NCBI GenBank assembly: GCA_036172665.1
Contig: CM069870.1
Coordinates: 45,714,001 to 45,778,000, forward strand
DNA length: 64,000 nt
Source: Prosopocoilus inquinatus
Lineage: Eukaryota; Arthropoda; Insecta; Coleoptera; Lucanidae
Reading direction: 5' to 3'
This document shows positions 27,601 to 41,620 of the stretch, piece after piece (positions within the stretch are counted from its first letter, which is position 1; each line of letters starts with the position of its first letter). The translations under genes and the position numbers were made by a program. The notes below the pieces were generated by a model, which saw nothing but the letters and a program-made list of their open reading frames with translations, was not told the origin of the DNA and searched no databases.

Positions 27601-28160
27601 GGATCGATTAGATACATCACAGGAACAACGCTAATGCGCGTTGTTTCGTTTAAAACTATTTCCAGGTTCTGCTGCGTCCGAGAACTTCGTATCTCACCTC
27701 AAAGTTACTGGAATCCATCGAAACGCCAAATAACATGATATATGAGTAAGGATCGATTAGATACATCACAGGAACAACGCTAATGCGTGTTGTTTCGTTT
27801 AAAACTATTTCCAGTTTCTGCTGCGTCCGAAAATTTCGTATCTCACATTAGAGTTACTGGAGTCCATCGAAACGTCAAATAACGTGATAGATGAGTAAGG
27901 ATCGATTAGATACATCACAGGAACAACGCTAATGCGTGTTGTTTCGTTTAAAACTATTTCCAGTTTCTGCTGCGTCCGAAAATTTCGTATCTCACATTAG
28001 AGTTACTGGAGTCCATCGAAACGTCAAATATCATAGTAGCTAAGTAAGGATCGATTAGATACATCACAGGAACAACGCTAATACGTGTTGTTTCGTTTAA
28101 AACTATTTCCAGCTTCTGCTGCGTCCGAAAACGTCGTATCTCACATCAGAGCTACTGGAG
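24660..28160 (+). repeat. 12-monomer (1,788 bp) tandem duplication
   Basis: About 24,660-26,370 is repeated as about 26,448-28,158 at an offset of exactly 1,788 bp (12 x 149). Rare markers in both copies are 'ttgttttgtt' (24,661 and 26,449), 'gcgttttg' (24,805 and 26,593), 'gatgattaagg' (25,361 and 27,149), 'gtatctaatatt' and 'gaactacg'. The monomer at about 26,300-26,400 is a chimera: a C-class head ('aaaacgtcg', 'agagct') joined to a tail reading 'caaatcacatg', as expected at a duplication joint. Confidence 0.9.
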
Positions 28161-31100
28161 TCCATCGAAACGCCAAATAACATGATATATGAGTAAGGAT
28201 CGATTAGATACAGCACAGGAACAACGCTAATACGTGTTGTTTCGTTTAAAACTATTTCCAGCTCCTGCTGCGTCCATAAACTTTGTATCTCACATCAGAC
28301 TTACTGGAGTCCATCCAAACGTCAAATAACATGATAGATAAGTAAGGATCGATTAGATACATCACAGTAACAACGCTAATGCGTGTTGTTTCGTTTAAAA
28401 CTATTTCTAGCTTCAGCTGCGTCCGAGAACTCCGTATCTCACATCAAAGTTACTGGAGTCCATCGAAACGCCAAATAACATGATAGATGAGTAAGGATCG
28501 ATTAGATACATCACAGGAACAACGCTAATACGTGTTGTTTCATTTAAAACTATTTCCAGCTTCAGCTGCGTCCGAGAACTTCGTATCTCACATCAAAGTT
28601 ATTGGAGTCCATCGAAACGCCAAATAACATGATAGATGAGTAAGGATCGATTAGATGCATCACAGGAACAACACTAATACGTGTTGTTTCGTTTAAAACT
28701 ATTTCCAGGTTCTGCTGCGTCCGAGAACTTCGTATCTCACGTCAGGGTTACTGGAGTCCATCCAAACGTCAAATCACATGATAGATGAGTAAGGATCGAT
28801 TAGATACATCACAGGAACAACGCTAATACGTGTTGTTTTGTTCAAAACTATTTCCAGCTTCTGCTGCGTCCGAAATCTTTGTGTCTCTCATCAGAGTTAC
28901 TGGAGTCCATCCAAACGTCAAATAACATGATAGATGAGTAAGGATCGATTAGATACATCACAGGAACAACGCTAATACGTGTTGTTTCGTTTAAAACTAT
29001 TTCCAGCTTCTGCTGCGTCCGAAAATTTCGTATCTCACATTAGAGTTACTGGAGTCCATCGAAACGTCAAATAACATAGTAGCTAAGTAAGGATCGATTA
29101 GATACATCACAGGAACAACGCTAATACGTGTTGTTTCGTTTAAAAATATTTCCAGCTTCTGCTGCGTCCGAGAACATCGTATCTCACGTCAGGGTTACTG
29201 GAGTCCATCCAAACGTCAAATAACATGATAGATAAGTAAGGATCGATTAGATACAGCACAGGAACAACGCTAATACGTGTTGTTTCGTTTAAAACTATTT
29301 CCAGCTCCTGCTGCGTCCAAAAACATTGTATCTCACATCAGACTTACTGGAGTCCATCCAAACGTCAAATAACATGATAGATAAGTAAGGATCGATTAGA
29401 TACATCACAGTAACAACGCTACTGCGTGCTGTTTCGTTTAAAACTATTTCTAGCTTCAGCTGCGTCCGAGAACTTCGTATCTCACATCAAAGTTACTGGA
29501 GTCCATCGGAACGCCAAATAACATGATAGATGAGTAAGGATCGATTAGATACATCACAGGAACAACGCTAATACGTGCTGTTTCGTTCAAAACTATTTCC
29601 ATCTTCTGCTGCCTCCAAAAACTTTGTATCTCACATCAGAGTTACTGGAGTCCATCCAAACGTCAAATAACATGATAGATGAGTAAGGATCGATTAGATA
29701 CATCACAGGAACAACGCTAATACGTGTTGTTTCGTTTAAAACTATTTCCAGCTTCTGCTGCGTCCGAGAACTTCGTATCTCACGTCAGGGTTACTGGAGT
29801 CCATCCAAACGTCAAATAACATGATAGATAAGTAAGGATCGATTAGATACATCACAGGAACAACGCTAATGCGTGTTGTTTCGTTTAAAACTATTTCCAG
29901 CTTCTGCTGCGTCCGAGAACTTCGTATCTCACGTCAGGGTTACTGGAGTCCATCCAAACGTCAAATAACATGATAGATAAGTAAGGATCGATTAGATACA
30001 TCACAGGAAAAACGCTAATGCGTGTTGTTTCCTTTAAAACTATTTCCAGCTTCTGCTGCGTCCGAAAATTTCGTATCTCACATTAGAGTTACTGGAATCC
30101 ATCCAAACGTCAATTAACATGTTAGATAAGTAAGGATCGTTTAGATACATCACAGGAACAACGCTAATACGTGTTGTTTCATTTAAAACTATTTCCAGAT
30201 TCAGCTGTGTCCGAGAACTTCGTATCTCACATCAAAGTTACTGGAGTCCATCGAAACGCCAAATAACATGATAGATGAGTAAGGATCGATTAGATACATC
30301 ACAGGAACAACGCTAATGCGTGTTGTTTCGTTTAACACTATTTCCAGCTTCTGCTGCGTCCGAAAATTTCGTATCTCTCATTAGAGTCACTGGAGTCAAT
30401 CGAAACGTCAAATAACATAGTAGCTAAGTAAGGATCGATTAGATACATCACAGGAACAACGCTAATACGTGTTGTTTCGTTCAAAACTATTTCCAGCTTC
30501 TGCTGCGTCCAAAAACTTTGTATCTAACATCAGAGTTACTGGAGTCCATCTAAACCTCAAATAACATGATAGATGAGTAAGGATCGATTAGATACATCAC
30601 AGGAACAACGCTAATACGTGTTGTTTCGTTTAAAACTATTTCCAGCTTCTGCTGCGTCCGAGAACTTCGTATCTCACGTCAGGGTTACTGGAGTCCATCC
30701 AAACGTCAAATAACATGATAGATAAGTAAGGATCGATTAGATACATCACAGGAACAACGCTAATGCGTGTTGTTCCGTTTAAAACTATTTCCAGCTTCTG
30801 CTGAGTATGAAAATTTCGTATCTCACATTAGAGTTACTGGAGTCCATCGAAACGTCAAATAACATGTTAGAAAAGTAAGGATCGTTTAGATATATCACAG
30901 AAACAACGCTAATACGTGTTGTTTCATTTAAAACTATTTCCAGCTTCAGCTGCGTCCGAGAACTTCGTATCTCACATCAAAGTTACTGGAGTCCATCGAA
31001 ACGCCAAATAACATGATATATGAGTAAGGATCGATTAGATACAGCACAGGAACAACGCTAATACGTGTTGTTTCGTTTAAAACTATTTCCAGCTCCTGCT

Positions 31101-32215
31101 GCGTCCAAAAACTTTGTATCTCACATCAGACTTACTGGAGTCCATCCAAACGTCAAATAACATGTTAGATAAGTAAGGATCGTTTAGATACATCACAGGA
31201 ACAACGCTAATACGTGTTGTTTCATTTAAAACTATTTCCAGCTTCAGCTGCGTCCGAGAACTTCGTATCTCACATCAAAGTTACTGGAGTCCATCGAAAC
31301 GCCAAATAACATGATAGATGAGTAAGGATCGATTAGATACATCACAGGAACAACGCTAATGCGTGTTGTTTCGTTTAAAACTATTTCCAGCTTCTGCTGC
31401 GCCCGAAAATTTCGTATCTCACATTAGAGTTACTGGAGTCCATCGAAACGTCAAATAACATAGTAGCTAAGTAAGGATCGATTAGATACATCACAGGAAC
31501 AACGCTAATACGTGTTGTTTCGTTCAAAACTATTTCCAGCTTCTGCTGCGTCCAAAAACTTTGTATCTCACATCAGAGTTACTGGAGTCCATCTAAACCT
31601 CAAATAACATGATAGATGAGTAAGGATCGATTAGATACATCACAGGAACAACGCTAATACGTGTTGTTTCGTTTAAAACTATTTCCAGCTTCTGCTGCGT
31701 CCGAGAACTTCGTATCTCACGTCAGGGTTACTGGAGTCCATCCAAACGTCAAATAACATGATAGATAAGTAAGGATCGATTAGATACATCACAGGAACAA
31801 CGCTAATGCGTGTTGTTTCGTTTAAAACTATTTCCAGCTTCTGCTGCGTCCGAAAATTTCGTGTCTCACATTAGAGTTACTGGAGTCCATCGAAACGTCA
31901 AATAACATGATAGATGAGTAAGGATCGATTAGATACATCACAGGAACAACGCTAATACGTGTTGTTTCGTTTAAAACTATTTCCAGCTTCTGCTGCGTCC
32001 GAAAACGTCGTATCTCACATCAGAGCTACTGGAGTCCATCCAAACGTCAAATAACATGATAGATGAGTAAGGATCGATTAGATACATCACAGGAACAACG
32101 CTAATACGTGTTGTTTCGTCTAAAACTATTTCCAGCTCCTGCTGCGTCCATAAACTTTGTATCTCACATCAGACTTACTGGAGTCCATCCAAACGTCAAA
32201 TAACATGATAGATAA

Positions 32216-32257
32216 GTTACTGGAGTCCATCGAAACGCCAAATAACATGATATATGA
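32216..32257 (+). repeat. 42 bp partial monomer, copy 2
   Basis: The joint and fragment are the same as at 16,681, 15,535 bp further along. The neighbouring monomers also match, so it was inherited through block duplication and is not an independent event. Confidence 0.92.
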
Positions 32258-32708
32258 GTAAGGATCGATTAGATACAGCACAGGAACAACGCTAATACGT
32301 GTTGTTTCGTTTAAAACTATTTCCAGCTCCTGCTGCGTCCAAAAACTTTGTATCTCACATCAGACTTACTAGAGTCCATCCAAACGTCAAATAACATGTT
32401 AGATAAGTAAGGATCGTTTAGATACATCACAGGAACAACGCTAATACGTGTTGTTTCATTTAAAACTATTTCCAGATTCAGCTGTGTCCGAGAACTTCGT
32501 ATCTCACATCAAAGTTACTGGAGTCCATCGAAACGCCAAATAACATGATAGATGAGTAAGGATCGATTAGATACATCACAGGAACAACGCTAATACGTGT
32601 TGTTTCATTTAAAACTATTTCCAGCTTCAGCTGCGTCCGAGAACTTCGTATCTCACATCAAAGTTACTGGAGTCCATCGAAACGTCAAATAACATGATAG
32701 ATGAGTAA

Positions 32709-32857
32709 GGATCGATTAGATACATCACAGGAACAACGCTAATACGTGTTGTTTCGTTCAAAACTATTTCCAGCTTCTGCTGCGTCCGAAATCTTTGTGT
32801 CTCTCATCAGAGTTACTGGAGTCCATCCAAACGTCAAATAACATGATAGATGAGTAA
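32709..32857 (+). repeat. Representative class K monomer
   Basis: Class K has 'gttcaaaac' with 'cgaaatctttg' followed by 'tgtctctcatc' (two changes from 'tatctcacatc'), then 'atcagagtt' and 'tccaaacgtc'. It recurs near 2532, 2979, 7470, 17,02x, 19,43x, 28,80x and 34,98x, mostly before class C, and marks related higher-order blocks. Confidence 0.85.
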
Positions 32858-34641
32858 GGATCGATTAGATACATCACAGGAACAACGCTAATACGTGTTG
32901 TTTCGTTTAAAACTATTTCCAGCTTCTGCTGCGTCCGAAAACGTCGTATCTCACATCAGAGCTACTGGAGTCCATCGAAACGCCAAATAACATGATATAT
33001 GAGTAAGGATCGATTAGATACAGCACAGGAACAACGCTAATACGTGTTGTTTCGTTCAAAACTATTTCCAGCTTCTGCTGCGTCCGAGAACTTCGTATCT
33101 CACATCTAAGTTACTGGAGTCCATCGAAACGCCAAATAACATGATAGATGAGTAAGGATCGATTAGATACATCACATGAACAACGCTAATGCGTGTTGTT
33201 TCGTTTAAAACTATTTCCAGGTTCTGCTGCGTCCGAGAACTTCGTATCTCACGTCAGGGTTACTGGAGTCCATCCAAACGTCAAATAACATGATAAATAA
33301 GTAAGGATCGATTAGATACATCACAGGAACAACGCTAATGCGTGTTGTTTCGTTTAAAACTATTTCCAGCTTCTGCTGTGTCCGAAAATTTCGATTCTCA
33401 CATTAGAGTTACTGGAGTTCATCGAAACGTCAAATAACATGATAGATGAGTAAGGATCGATTAGATACATCACAGGAACAACGCTAATGCGTGTTGTTTC
33501 GTTTAAAACTATTTCCAGCTTCTGCTGCCTCAGAAAACGTCGTATCTCACATCAGAGCTACTGGAGTCCATCGAAACGCCAAACAACATGATAGATGAGT
33601 AAGGATCGATTAGATACATCACAGGAACAACGCTAATGCGTGTTGTTTCGTTTAAAACTATTTCCAGGTTCTGCTGCGTCCGAGAACTTCGTATCTCACG
33701 TCAGGGTTACTGGAGTCCATCCAAACGTCAAATCACATGATAGATGAGTAAGGATCGATTAGATACATCACAGGAACAACGCTAATACGTGTTGTTTTGT
33801 TCAAAACTATTTCCAGCTTCTGCTGCGTCCGAAATCTTTGTGTCTCTCATCAGAGTTACTGGAGTCCATCCAAACGTCAAATAACATGATAGATGAGTAA
33901 GGATCGATTAGATACATCACAGGAACAACGCTAATACGTGTTGTTTCGTTTAAAACTATTTCCAGCTTCTGCTGCGTCCGAAAATTTCGTATCTCACATT
34001 AGAGTTACTGGAGTCCATCGAAACGTCAAATAACATAGTAGCTAAGTAAGGATCGATTAGATACATCACAGGAATAACGCTAATACGTGTTGTATCGTTC
34101 AAAACTATTTCCAGCTTCTGCTGCGTCCAAAAACTTTGTATCTCACATCAGAGTTACTGGAGTCCATCCAAACGTCAAATAACATGATAGATGAGTAAGG
34201 ATCGATTAGATACATCACAGGAACAACGCTAATACGTGTTGTTTCGTTTAAAACTATTTCCAGCTTCTGCTGCGTCCGAAAATTTCGTGTCTCACATTAG
34301 AGTTACTGGAGTCCATCGAAACGTCAAATAACATGATAGATGAGTAAGGATCGATTAGATACATCACAGGAACAACGCTAATACGTGTTGTTTCGTTTAA
34401 AACTATTTCCAGCTTCTGCTGCGTCCGAAAACGTCGTATCTCACATCAGAGCTACTGGAGTCCATCGAAACGCCAAATAAGATGATATATGAGTAAGGAT
34501 CGATTAGATACAGCACAGGAACAACGCTAATACGTGTTGTTTCGTCTAAAACTATTTCCAGCTCCTGCTGCGTCCATAAACTTTGTATCTCACATCAGAC
34601 TTACTGGAGTCCATCCAAACGTCAAATAACATGATAGATAA

Positions 34642-34683
34642 GTTACTGGAGTCCATCGAAACGCCAAATAACATGATATATGA
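34642..34683 (+). repeat. 42 bp partial monomer, copy 3
   Basis: This is the third copy of the same joint, 2,426 bp after copy 2. It accounts for the non-integer part of the 2,426 and 2,277 bp offsets of the 31.9-36.5 kb duplication. Confidence 0.92.
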
Positions 34684-37600
34684 GTAAGGATCGATTAGAT
34701 ACAGCACAGGAACAACGCTAATACGTGTTGTTTCGTTTAAAACTATTTCCAGCTCCTGCTGCGTCCAAAAACTTTGTATCTCACATCAGACTTACTGGAG
34801 TCCATCCAAACGTCAAATAACATGTTAGATAAGTAAGGATCGTTTAGATACATCACAGGAACAACGCTAATACGTGTTGTTTCATTTAAAACTATTTCCA
34901 GCTTCAGCTGCGTCCGAGAACTTCGTATCTCACATCAAAGTTACTGGAGTCCATCGAAACGTCAAATAACATGATAGATGAGTAAGGATCGATTAGATAC
35001 ATCACAGGAACAACGCTAATACGTGTTGTTTCGTTCAAAACTATTTCCAGCTTCTGCTGCGTCCGAAATCTTTGTGTCTCTCATCAGAGTTACTGGAGTC
35101 CATCCAAACGTCAAATAACATGATAGATGAGTAAGGATCGATTAGATACATCACAGGAACAACGCTAATACGTGTTGTTTCGTTTAAAACTATTTCCAGC
35201 TTCTGCTGCGTCCGAAAACGTCGTATCTCACATCAGAGCTACTGGAGTCCATCGAAACGCCAAATAACATGATATATGAGTAAGGATCGATTAGATACAG
35301 CACAGGAACAACGCTAATACGTGTTGTTTCTTTCAAAACTATTTCCAGCTTCTGCTGCGTCCGAGAACTTCGTATCTCACATCTAAGTTACTGGAGTCCA
35401 TCGAAACGCCAAATAACATGATAGATGAGTAAGGATCGATTAGATACATCACATGAACAACGCTAATGCGTGTTGTTTCGTTTAAAACTATTTCCAGGTT
35501 CTGCTGCGTCCGAGAACTTCGTATCTCACGTCAGGGTTACTGGAGTCCATCCAAACGTCAAATAACATGATAGATAAGTAAGGATCGATTAGATACATCA
35601 CAGGAACAACGCTAATGCGTGTTGTTTCGTTTAAAACTATTTCCAGCTTCTGCTGTGTCCGAAAATTTCGTTTCTCACATTAGAGTTACTGGAGTTCATC
35701 GAAACGTCAAATAACATGATAGATGAGTAAGGATCGATTAGATACATCACAGGAACAACGCTAATGCGTGTTGTTTCGTTTAAAACTATTTCCAGCTTCT
35801 GCTGCCTCAGAAAACGTCGTATCTCACATCAGAGCTACTGGAGTCCATCGAAACGCCAAACAACATGATAGATGAGTAAGGATCGATTAGATACATCACA
35901 GGAACAACGCTAATGCGTGTTGTTTCGTTTAAAACTATTTCCAGGTTCTGCTGCGTCCGAGAACTTCGTATCTCACGTCAGGGTTACTGGAGTCCATCCA
36001 AACGTCAAATCACATGATAGATGAGTAAGGATCGATTAGATACATCACAGGAACAACGCTAATACGTGTTGTTTTGTTCAAAACTATTTCCAGCTTCTGC
36101 TGTGTCCGAAATCTTTGTGTCTCTCATCAGAGTTACTGGAGTCCATCCAAACGTCAAATAACATGATAGATGAGTAAGGATCGATTAGATACATCACAGG
36201 AACAACGCTAATACGTGTTGTTTCGTTTAAAACTATTTCCAGCTTCTGCTGCGTCCGAAAATTTCGTATCTCACATTAGAGTTACTGGAGTCCATCGAAA
36301 CGTCAAATAACATAGTAGCTAAGTAAGGATCGATTAGATACATCACAGGAATAACGCTAATACGTGTTGTATCGTTCAAAACTATTTCCAGCTTCTGCTG
36401 CGTCCAAAAACTTTGTATCTCACATCAGAGTTACTGGAGTCCATCCAAACGTCAAATAACATGATAGATGAGTAAGGATCGATTAGATACATCACAGGAA
36501 CAACGCTAATACGTGTTGTTTCGTTTAAAACTATTTCCAGCTTCTGCTGCGTCCGAGAACATCGTATCTCACGTCAGGGTTACTGGAGTCCATCCAAACG
36601 TCAAATAACATGATAGATAAGTAAGGATCGATTAGATACAGCACAGGAACAACGCTAATACGTGTTGTTTCGTTTAAAACTATTTCCAGCTCCTGCTGCG
36701 TCCAAAAACTTTGTATCTCACATCAGACTTACTGGAGTCCATCCAAACGTCAAATAACATGATAGATAAGTAAGGATCGATTAGATACATCACAGGAACA
36801 ACGCTAATGCGTGTTGCTTCGTTTAAAACTATTTCCAGCTTCTGCTGCCTCAGAAAACGTCGTATCTCACATCAGAGCTACTGGAGTCCATCGAAACGCC
36901 AAATAACATGATAGATGAGTAAGGATCGATTAGATACATCACAGGAACAACGCTAATACGTGTTGTTTCATTTAAAACTATTTCCAGCTTCAGCTGCGTC
37001 CGAGAACTTCGTATCTCACATCAAAGTTACTGGAATCCATGGAAACGCCAAATAACATGATAGATGAGTAAGGATCGATTAGATACATCACAGGAACAAC
37101 GCTAATGCGTGTTGTTTCGTTTAAAACTATTTCCAGCTTCTGCTGCGTCCGAAAATTTCGTATCTCACATTAGAGTTACTGGAGTCCATCGAAACGTCAA
37201 ATATCATAGTAGCTAAGTAAGGATCGATTAGATACATCACAGGAACAACGCTAATGCGCGTTGTTTCGTTTAAAACTATTTCCAGGTTCTGCTGCGTCCG
37301 AGAACTTCGTATCTCACCTCAAAGTTACTGGAATCCATCGAAACGCCAAATAACATGATATATGAGTAAGGATCGATTAGATACATCACAGGAACAACGC
37401 TAATGCGTGTTGTATCGTCTAAAACTATTTCCAGCTTTTGCTGCGTCCGAAAATTTCGTATCTCATATTAGAGTTACTGGAGTCCATCGAAACGTCAAAT
37501 AACATAGTAGCTAAGTAAGGATCGATTAGATACATCACAGGAACAACGCTAATACGTTTTGTTTCGTTCAAAACTATTTCCAGCTTCAGCTGCGTCCGAG

Positions 37601-39384
37601 AACTTCGTATCTCACATCAAAGTTACTGGAGTCCATCGAACGCCAAATAACATGATAGATGAGTAAGGATCGATTAGATACATCACAGGAACAACGCTAA
37701 TGCGTGTTGTTTCGTTTAAAACTATTTCCAGGTTCTGCTGCGTCCGAGAACTTCGTATCTCACGTCAGGGTTACTGGAGTCCATCCAAACGTCAAATAAC
37801 ATGATAGATGAGTAAGGATCGATTAGATACATCACAGGAACAACGCTAATGCGTGTTGTTTCGTTTAAAACTATTTCCAGCTTCTGCTGCGTCCGAAAAT
37901 TTCGTTTCTCACATTAGAGTTACTGGAGTCCATCGAAACGTCAAATAACGTGATAGATGAGTAAGGATCGATTAGATACATCACAGGAACAACGCTAATG
38001 CGTGTTGTTTCGTTTAAAACTATTTCCAGTTTCTGCTGCGTCCGAAAATTTCGTATCTCACATTAGAGTTACTGGAGTCCATCGAAACGTCAAATATCAT
38101 AGTAGCTAAGTAAGGATCGATTAGATACATCACAGGAACAACGCTAATACGTGTTGTTTCGTTTAAAACTATTTCCAGCTTCTGCTGCGTCCGAAAACGT
38201 CGTATCTCACATCAGAGCTACTGGAGTCCATCGAAACGCCAAATAACATGATATATGAGTAAGGATCGATTAGATACAGCACAGGAACAACGCTAATACG
38301 TGTTGTTTCGTTTAAAACTATTTCCAGCTCCTGCTGCGTCCATAAACTTTGTATCTCACATCAGACTTACTGGAGTCCATCCAAACGTCAAATAACATGA
38401 TAGATAAGTAAGGATCGATTAGATACATCACAGAAACAACGCTAATGCGTGTTGTTTCGTTTAAAACTATTTCTAGCTTCAGCTGCGTCCGAGAACTCCG
38501 TATCTCACATCAAAGTTACTGGAGTCCATCGAAACGCCAAATAACATGATAGATGAGTAAGGATCGATTAGATACATCACAGGAACAACGCTAATACGTG
38601 TTGTTTCATTTAAAACTATTTCCAGCTTCAGCTGCGTCCGAGAACTTCGTATCTCACATCAAAGTTACTGGAGTCCATCGAAACGCCAAATAACATGATA
38701 GATGAGTAAGGATCGATTAGATACATCACAGGAACAACGCTAATGCGTGTTGTTTCGTTTAAAACTATTTCCAGCTTCTGCTGCGTCCGAAAATTTCGTT
38801 TCTCACATTAGAGTTACTGGAGTCCATCGAAACGTCAAATAACATGATAGATGAGTAAGGATCGATTAGATACATCACAGGAACAACGCTAATGCGTGTT
38901 GTTTCGTTTAAAACTATTTCTAGCTTCAGCTGCGTCCGAGAATTTCGTATCTCACATCTAAGATACTGGAGACCATCGAAACGCCAAATAACATGATAGA
39001 TGAGTAAGGATCGATTAGATACATCGCAGGAACAACGCTAATGCGTGTTGTTTCGTTTAAAACTATTTCTAGCTTCAGCTGCGTCCGAAAACGTCGTATC
39101 TCACATCAAAGTTACTGGATTCCATCGAAACGCCAAATAACATGATAGATGAGTAAGGATCGATTAGATACATCACAGGAACAACGCTAATGCGTGTTGT
39201 TTCGTTTAAAACTATTTCCAGCCTCTGCTGCGTCCGAGAACTTCGTATCTCACGTCAGGGTTACTGGAGTCCATCCAAACGTCAAATAACATGATAGATA
39301 AGTAAGGATCGATTAGATACATCACAGGAACAACGCCAATGCGTGTTGTTTCGTTTAAAACTATTTCTAGCTTCAGCTGCGTCC

Positions 39385-40497
39385 GAAAACGTCGTATCTC
39401 ACATCAAAGTTACTGGATTCCATCGAAACGCCAAATAACATGATAGATGAGTAAGGATCGATTAGATACATCACAGGAACAACGCTAATGCGTGTTGTTT
39501 CGTTTAAAACTATTTCCAGCCTCTGCTGCGTCCGAAAATTTCGTTTCTCACATTAGAGTTACTGGAGTCCATCGAAACGTCAAATAACATGATAGATGAG
39601 TAAGGATCGATTAGATACATCACAGGAACAACGCTAATGCGTGTTGTTTCGTTTAAAACTATTTCTAGCTTCAGCTGCGTCCGAGAACTTCGTATCTCAC
39701 ATCTAAGTTACTGGAGTCCATCGAAACGCCAAATAACATGATAGATGAGTAAGGATCGATTAGATACATCACAGGAACAACGCTAATGCGCGTTGTTTGG
39801 TTTAAAACTATTTCCAGGTTCTGCTACGTCCGAGAACTTCGTATCTCACGTCAGGGTTACTGGAGTCCATCCAAACGTCAAATAACATGATAGATAAGTA
39901 AGGATCGATTAGATACATCACAGGAACAACGCTAATGCGTGTTGTTTCGTTTAAAACTATTTCCAGCTTCTGCTGCGTCCGAAAATTTCGTTTCTCACAT
40001 TAGAGATACTGGAGTCCATCGAAACGTCAAATAACATGATAGATGAGTAAGGATCGATTAGATACATCACAGGAACAACGCTAATGCGTGTTGTTTCGTT
40101 TAAAACTATTTCCAGCTTCTGCTGCCTCAGAAAACGTCGTATCTCACATCAGAGCTTCTGGAGTCCATCGAAACGCCAAATAACATGATAGATGAGTAAG
40201 GATCGATTAGATACATCACAGGAACAACGCTAATGCGCGTTGTTTCGTTTAAAACTATTTCCAGGTTCTGCTGCGTCCGAGAACTTCGTATCTCACGTCA
40301 GGGTTACTGGAGTCCATCCAAACGTCAAATAACATGATAGATAAGTAAGGATCGATTAGATACATCACAGGAACAACGCTAATGCGTGTTGTTTCGTTTA
40401 AAACTATTTCCAGGTTCTGCTGCGTCCAAAAACTTTGTATCTCACATCAGAGTTACTGGAGTCCATCCAAACGTCAAATAACATGATAGATGAGTAA
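39385..40497 (+). repeat. Higher-order block repeated at 49.2-50.3 kb
   Basis: This stretch matches about 49,217-50,329 at an offset of 9,832 bp (66 x 149 minus 2). Shared rare variants are 'ggttctgctacg' (about 39,817 and 49,649), 'tgtttggttt', 'gagcttctgg' (40,152 and 49,984) and 'catctaag'. The 'ctgctacg' monomer also occurs at 51,739, 14 monomers after the second copy. Confidence 0.85.
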
Positions 40498-40869
40498 GGA
40501 TAGATTAGATACATCAGAGGATCAACGCTAATACGTGTTGTTTCGTTTAAAACTATTTCCAGCTTCTGCTGCGTCCGAGAACTTCGTATCTCACGTCAGG
40601 GTTACTGGAGTCCATCCAAACGTCAAATAACATGATAGATAAGTAAGGATCGATTAGATACATCACAGGAACAACGCTAATGCGTGTTGTTTCGTTTAAA
40701 ACTATTTCCAGCTTCAGCTGCGTCCGAGAACTTCGTATCTCACATCAAAGTTACTGGAGTATATCGAAACGCCAAATAACATGATAGATGAGTAAGGATC
40801 GATTAGATACATCACAGGAACAACGGTAATACGTGTTGTTTCGTTTAAAACTATTTCCAGCTTCTGCTG

Positions 40870-41620
40870 CGTCCAAAAACTTTGTATCTCACATCAGACT
40901 TACTGGAGTCCATCCAAACGTCAAATAACATGTTAGATAAGTAAGGATCGTTTAGATACATCACAGGAACAACGCTAATACGTGTTGTTTCATTTAAAAC
41001 TATTTCCAGCTTCAGCTGCGTCCGAGAACTTCGTATCTCACATCAAAGTTACTGGAGTCCATCGAAACGCCAAATAACATGATAGATGAGTAAGGATGGA
41101 TTAGATACATCACAGAAACAACGCTAATAGGTGTTGTTTCGTTCAAAACTATTTCCAGCTTCTGCTGCATCCAAAAACTTTGTATCTCACATCAGAGTTA
41201 CTGGAGTCCATCCAAACGTCAAATAACATGATAGATGAGTAAGGATCGATTAGATACATCACAGAAACAACGCTAATACGTGTTGTTTCGTTTAAAACTA
41301 TTTCCAGCTTCTGCTGCGTCCGAGAACTTCGTATCTCACGTCAGGGTTACTGGAGTCCATCCAAACGTCAAATAACATGATAGATAAGTAAGGATCGATT
41401 AGATACATCACAGGAACAACGCTAATGCGTGTTGTTTCGTTTAAAACTATTTCCAGCTTCTGCTGCGTCCGAAAATTTCGTATCTCACATTAGAGTTACT
41501 GGAGTCCATCGAAACGTCAAATAACATAGTAGCTAAGTAAGGATCGATTAGATACATCACAGGAACAACGCTAATGCGTGTTGTTTCGTTTAAAACTATT
41601 TCCAGCTTCTGCTGCGTCCG
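40870..41620 (+). repeat. Five-monomer block repeated at 46.2-47.0 kb
   Basis: This stretch matches 46,232-46,982 at an offset of 5,362 bp (36 x 149 minus 2). The diagnostic variants are 'cacagaaac' in two successive monomers and 'ctaataggtg' (41,12x and 46,48x), in the order D-like, H, F, B, A. Confidence 0.82.

Larger units (their letters stand above)
29840..34000 (+). repeat. Higher-order block, copy 2 of the 14-18 / 30-34 kb pair
   Basis: This is the relative of 14,451-18,060. It keeps the internal 1,043 bp (7 x 149) recurrence, seen as 'catctaaacc' at 30,547 and 31,590, and the 42 bp partial monomer at 32,216. Copy 2 has gained three monomers between the markers relative to copy 1. Confidence 0.8.
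31860..36530 (+). repeat. Duplication of 15-16 monomers plus 42 bp
   Basis: About 31,860-32,400 repeats at 34,286-34,826 (offset 2,426 = 16 x 149 + 42), and about 32,680-34,250 repeats at 34,957-36,527 (offset 2,277 = 15 x 149 + 42). The two offsets differ by one monomer gained in the first copy near 32,560. Markers are 'cgtgtctcac', the partial monomer, 'gctgcctcag' (33,524 and 35,801), 'caaacaacatg' and 'ggaataacgc'. The odd 42 bp comes from the partial monomer inside the unit. Confidence 0.9.
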
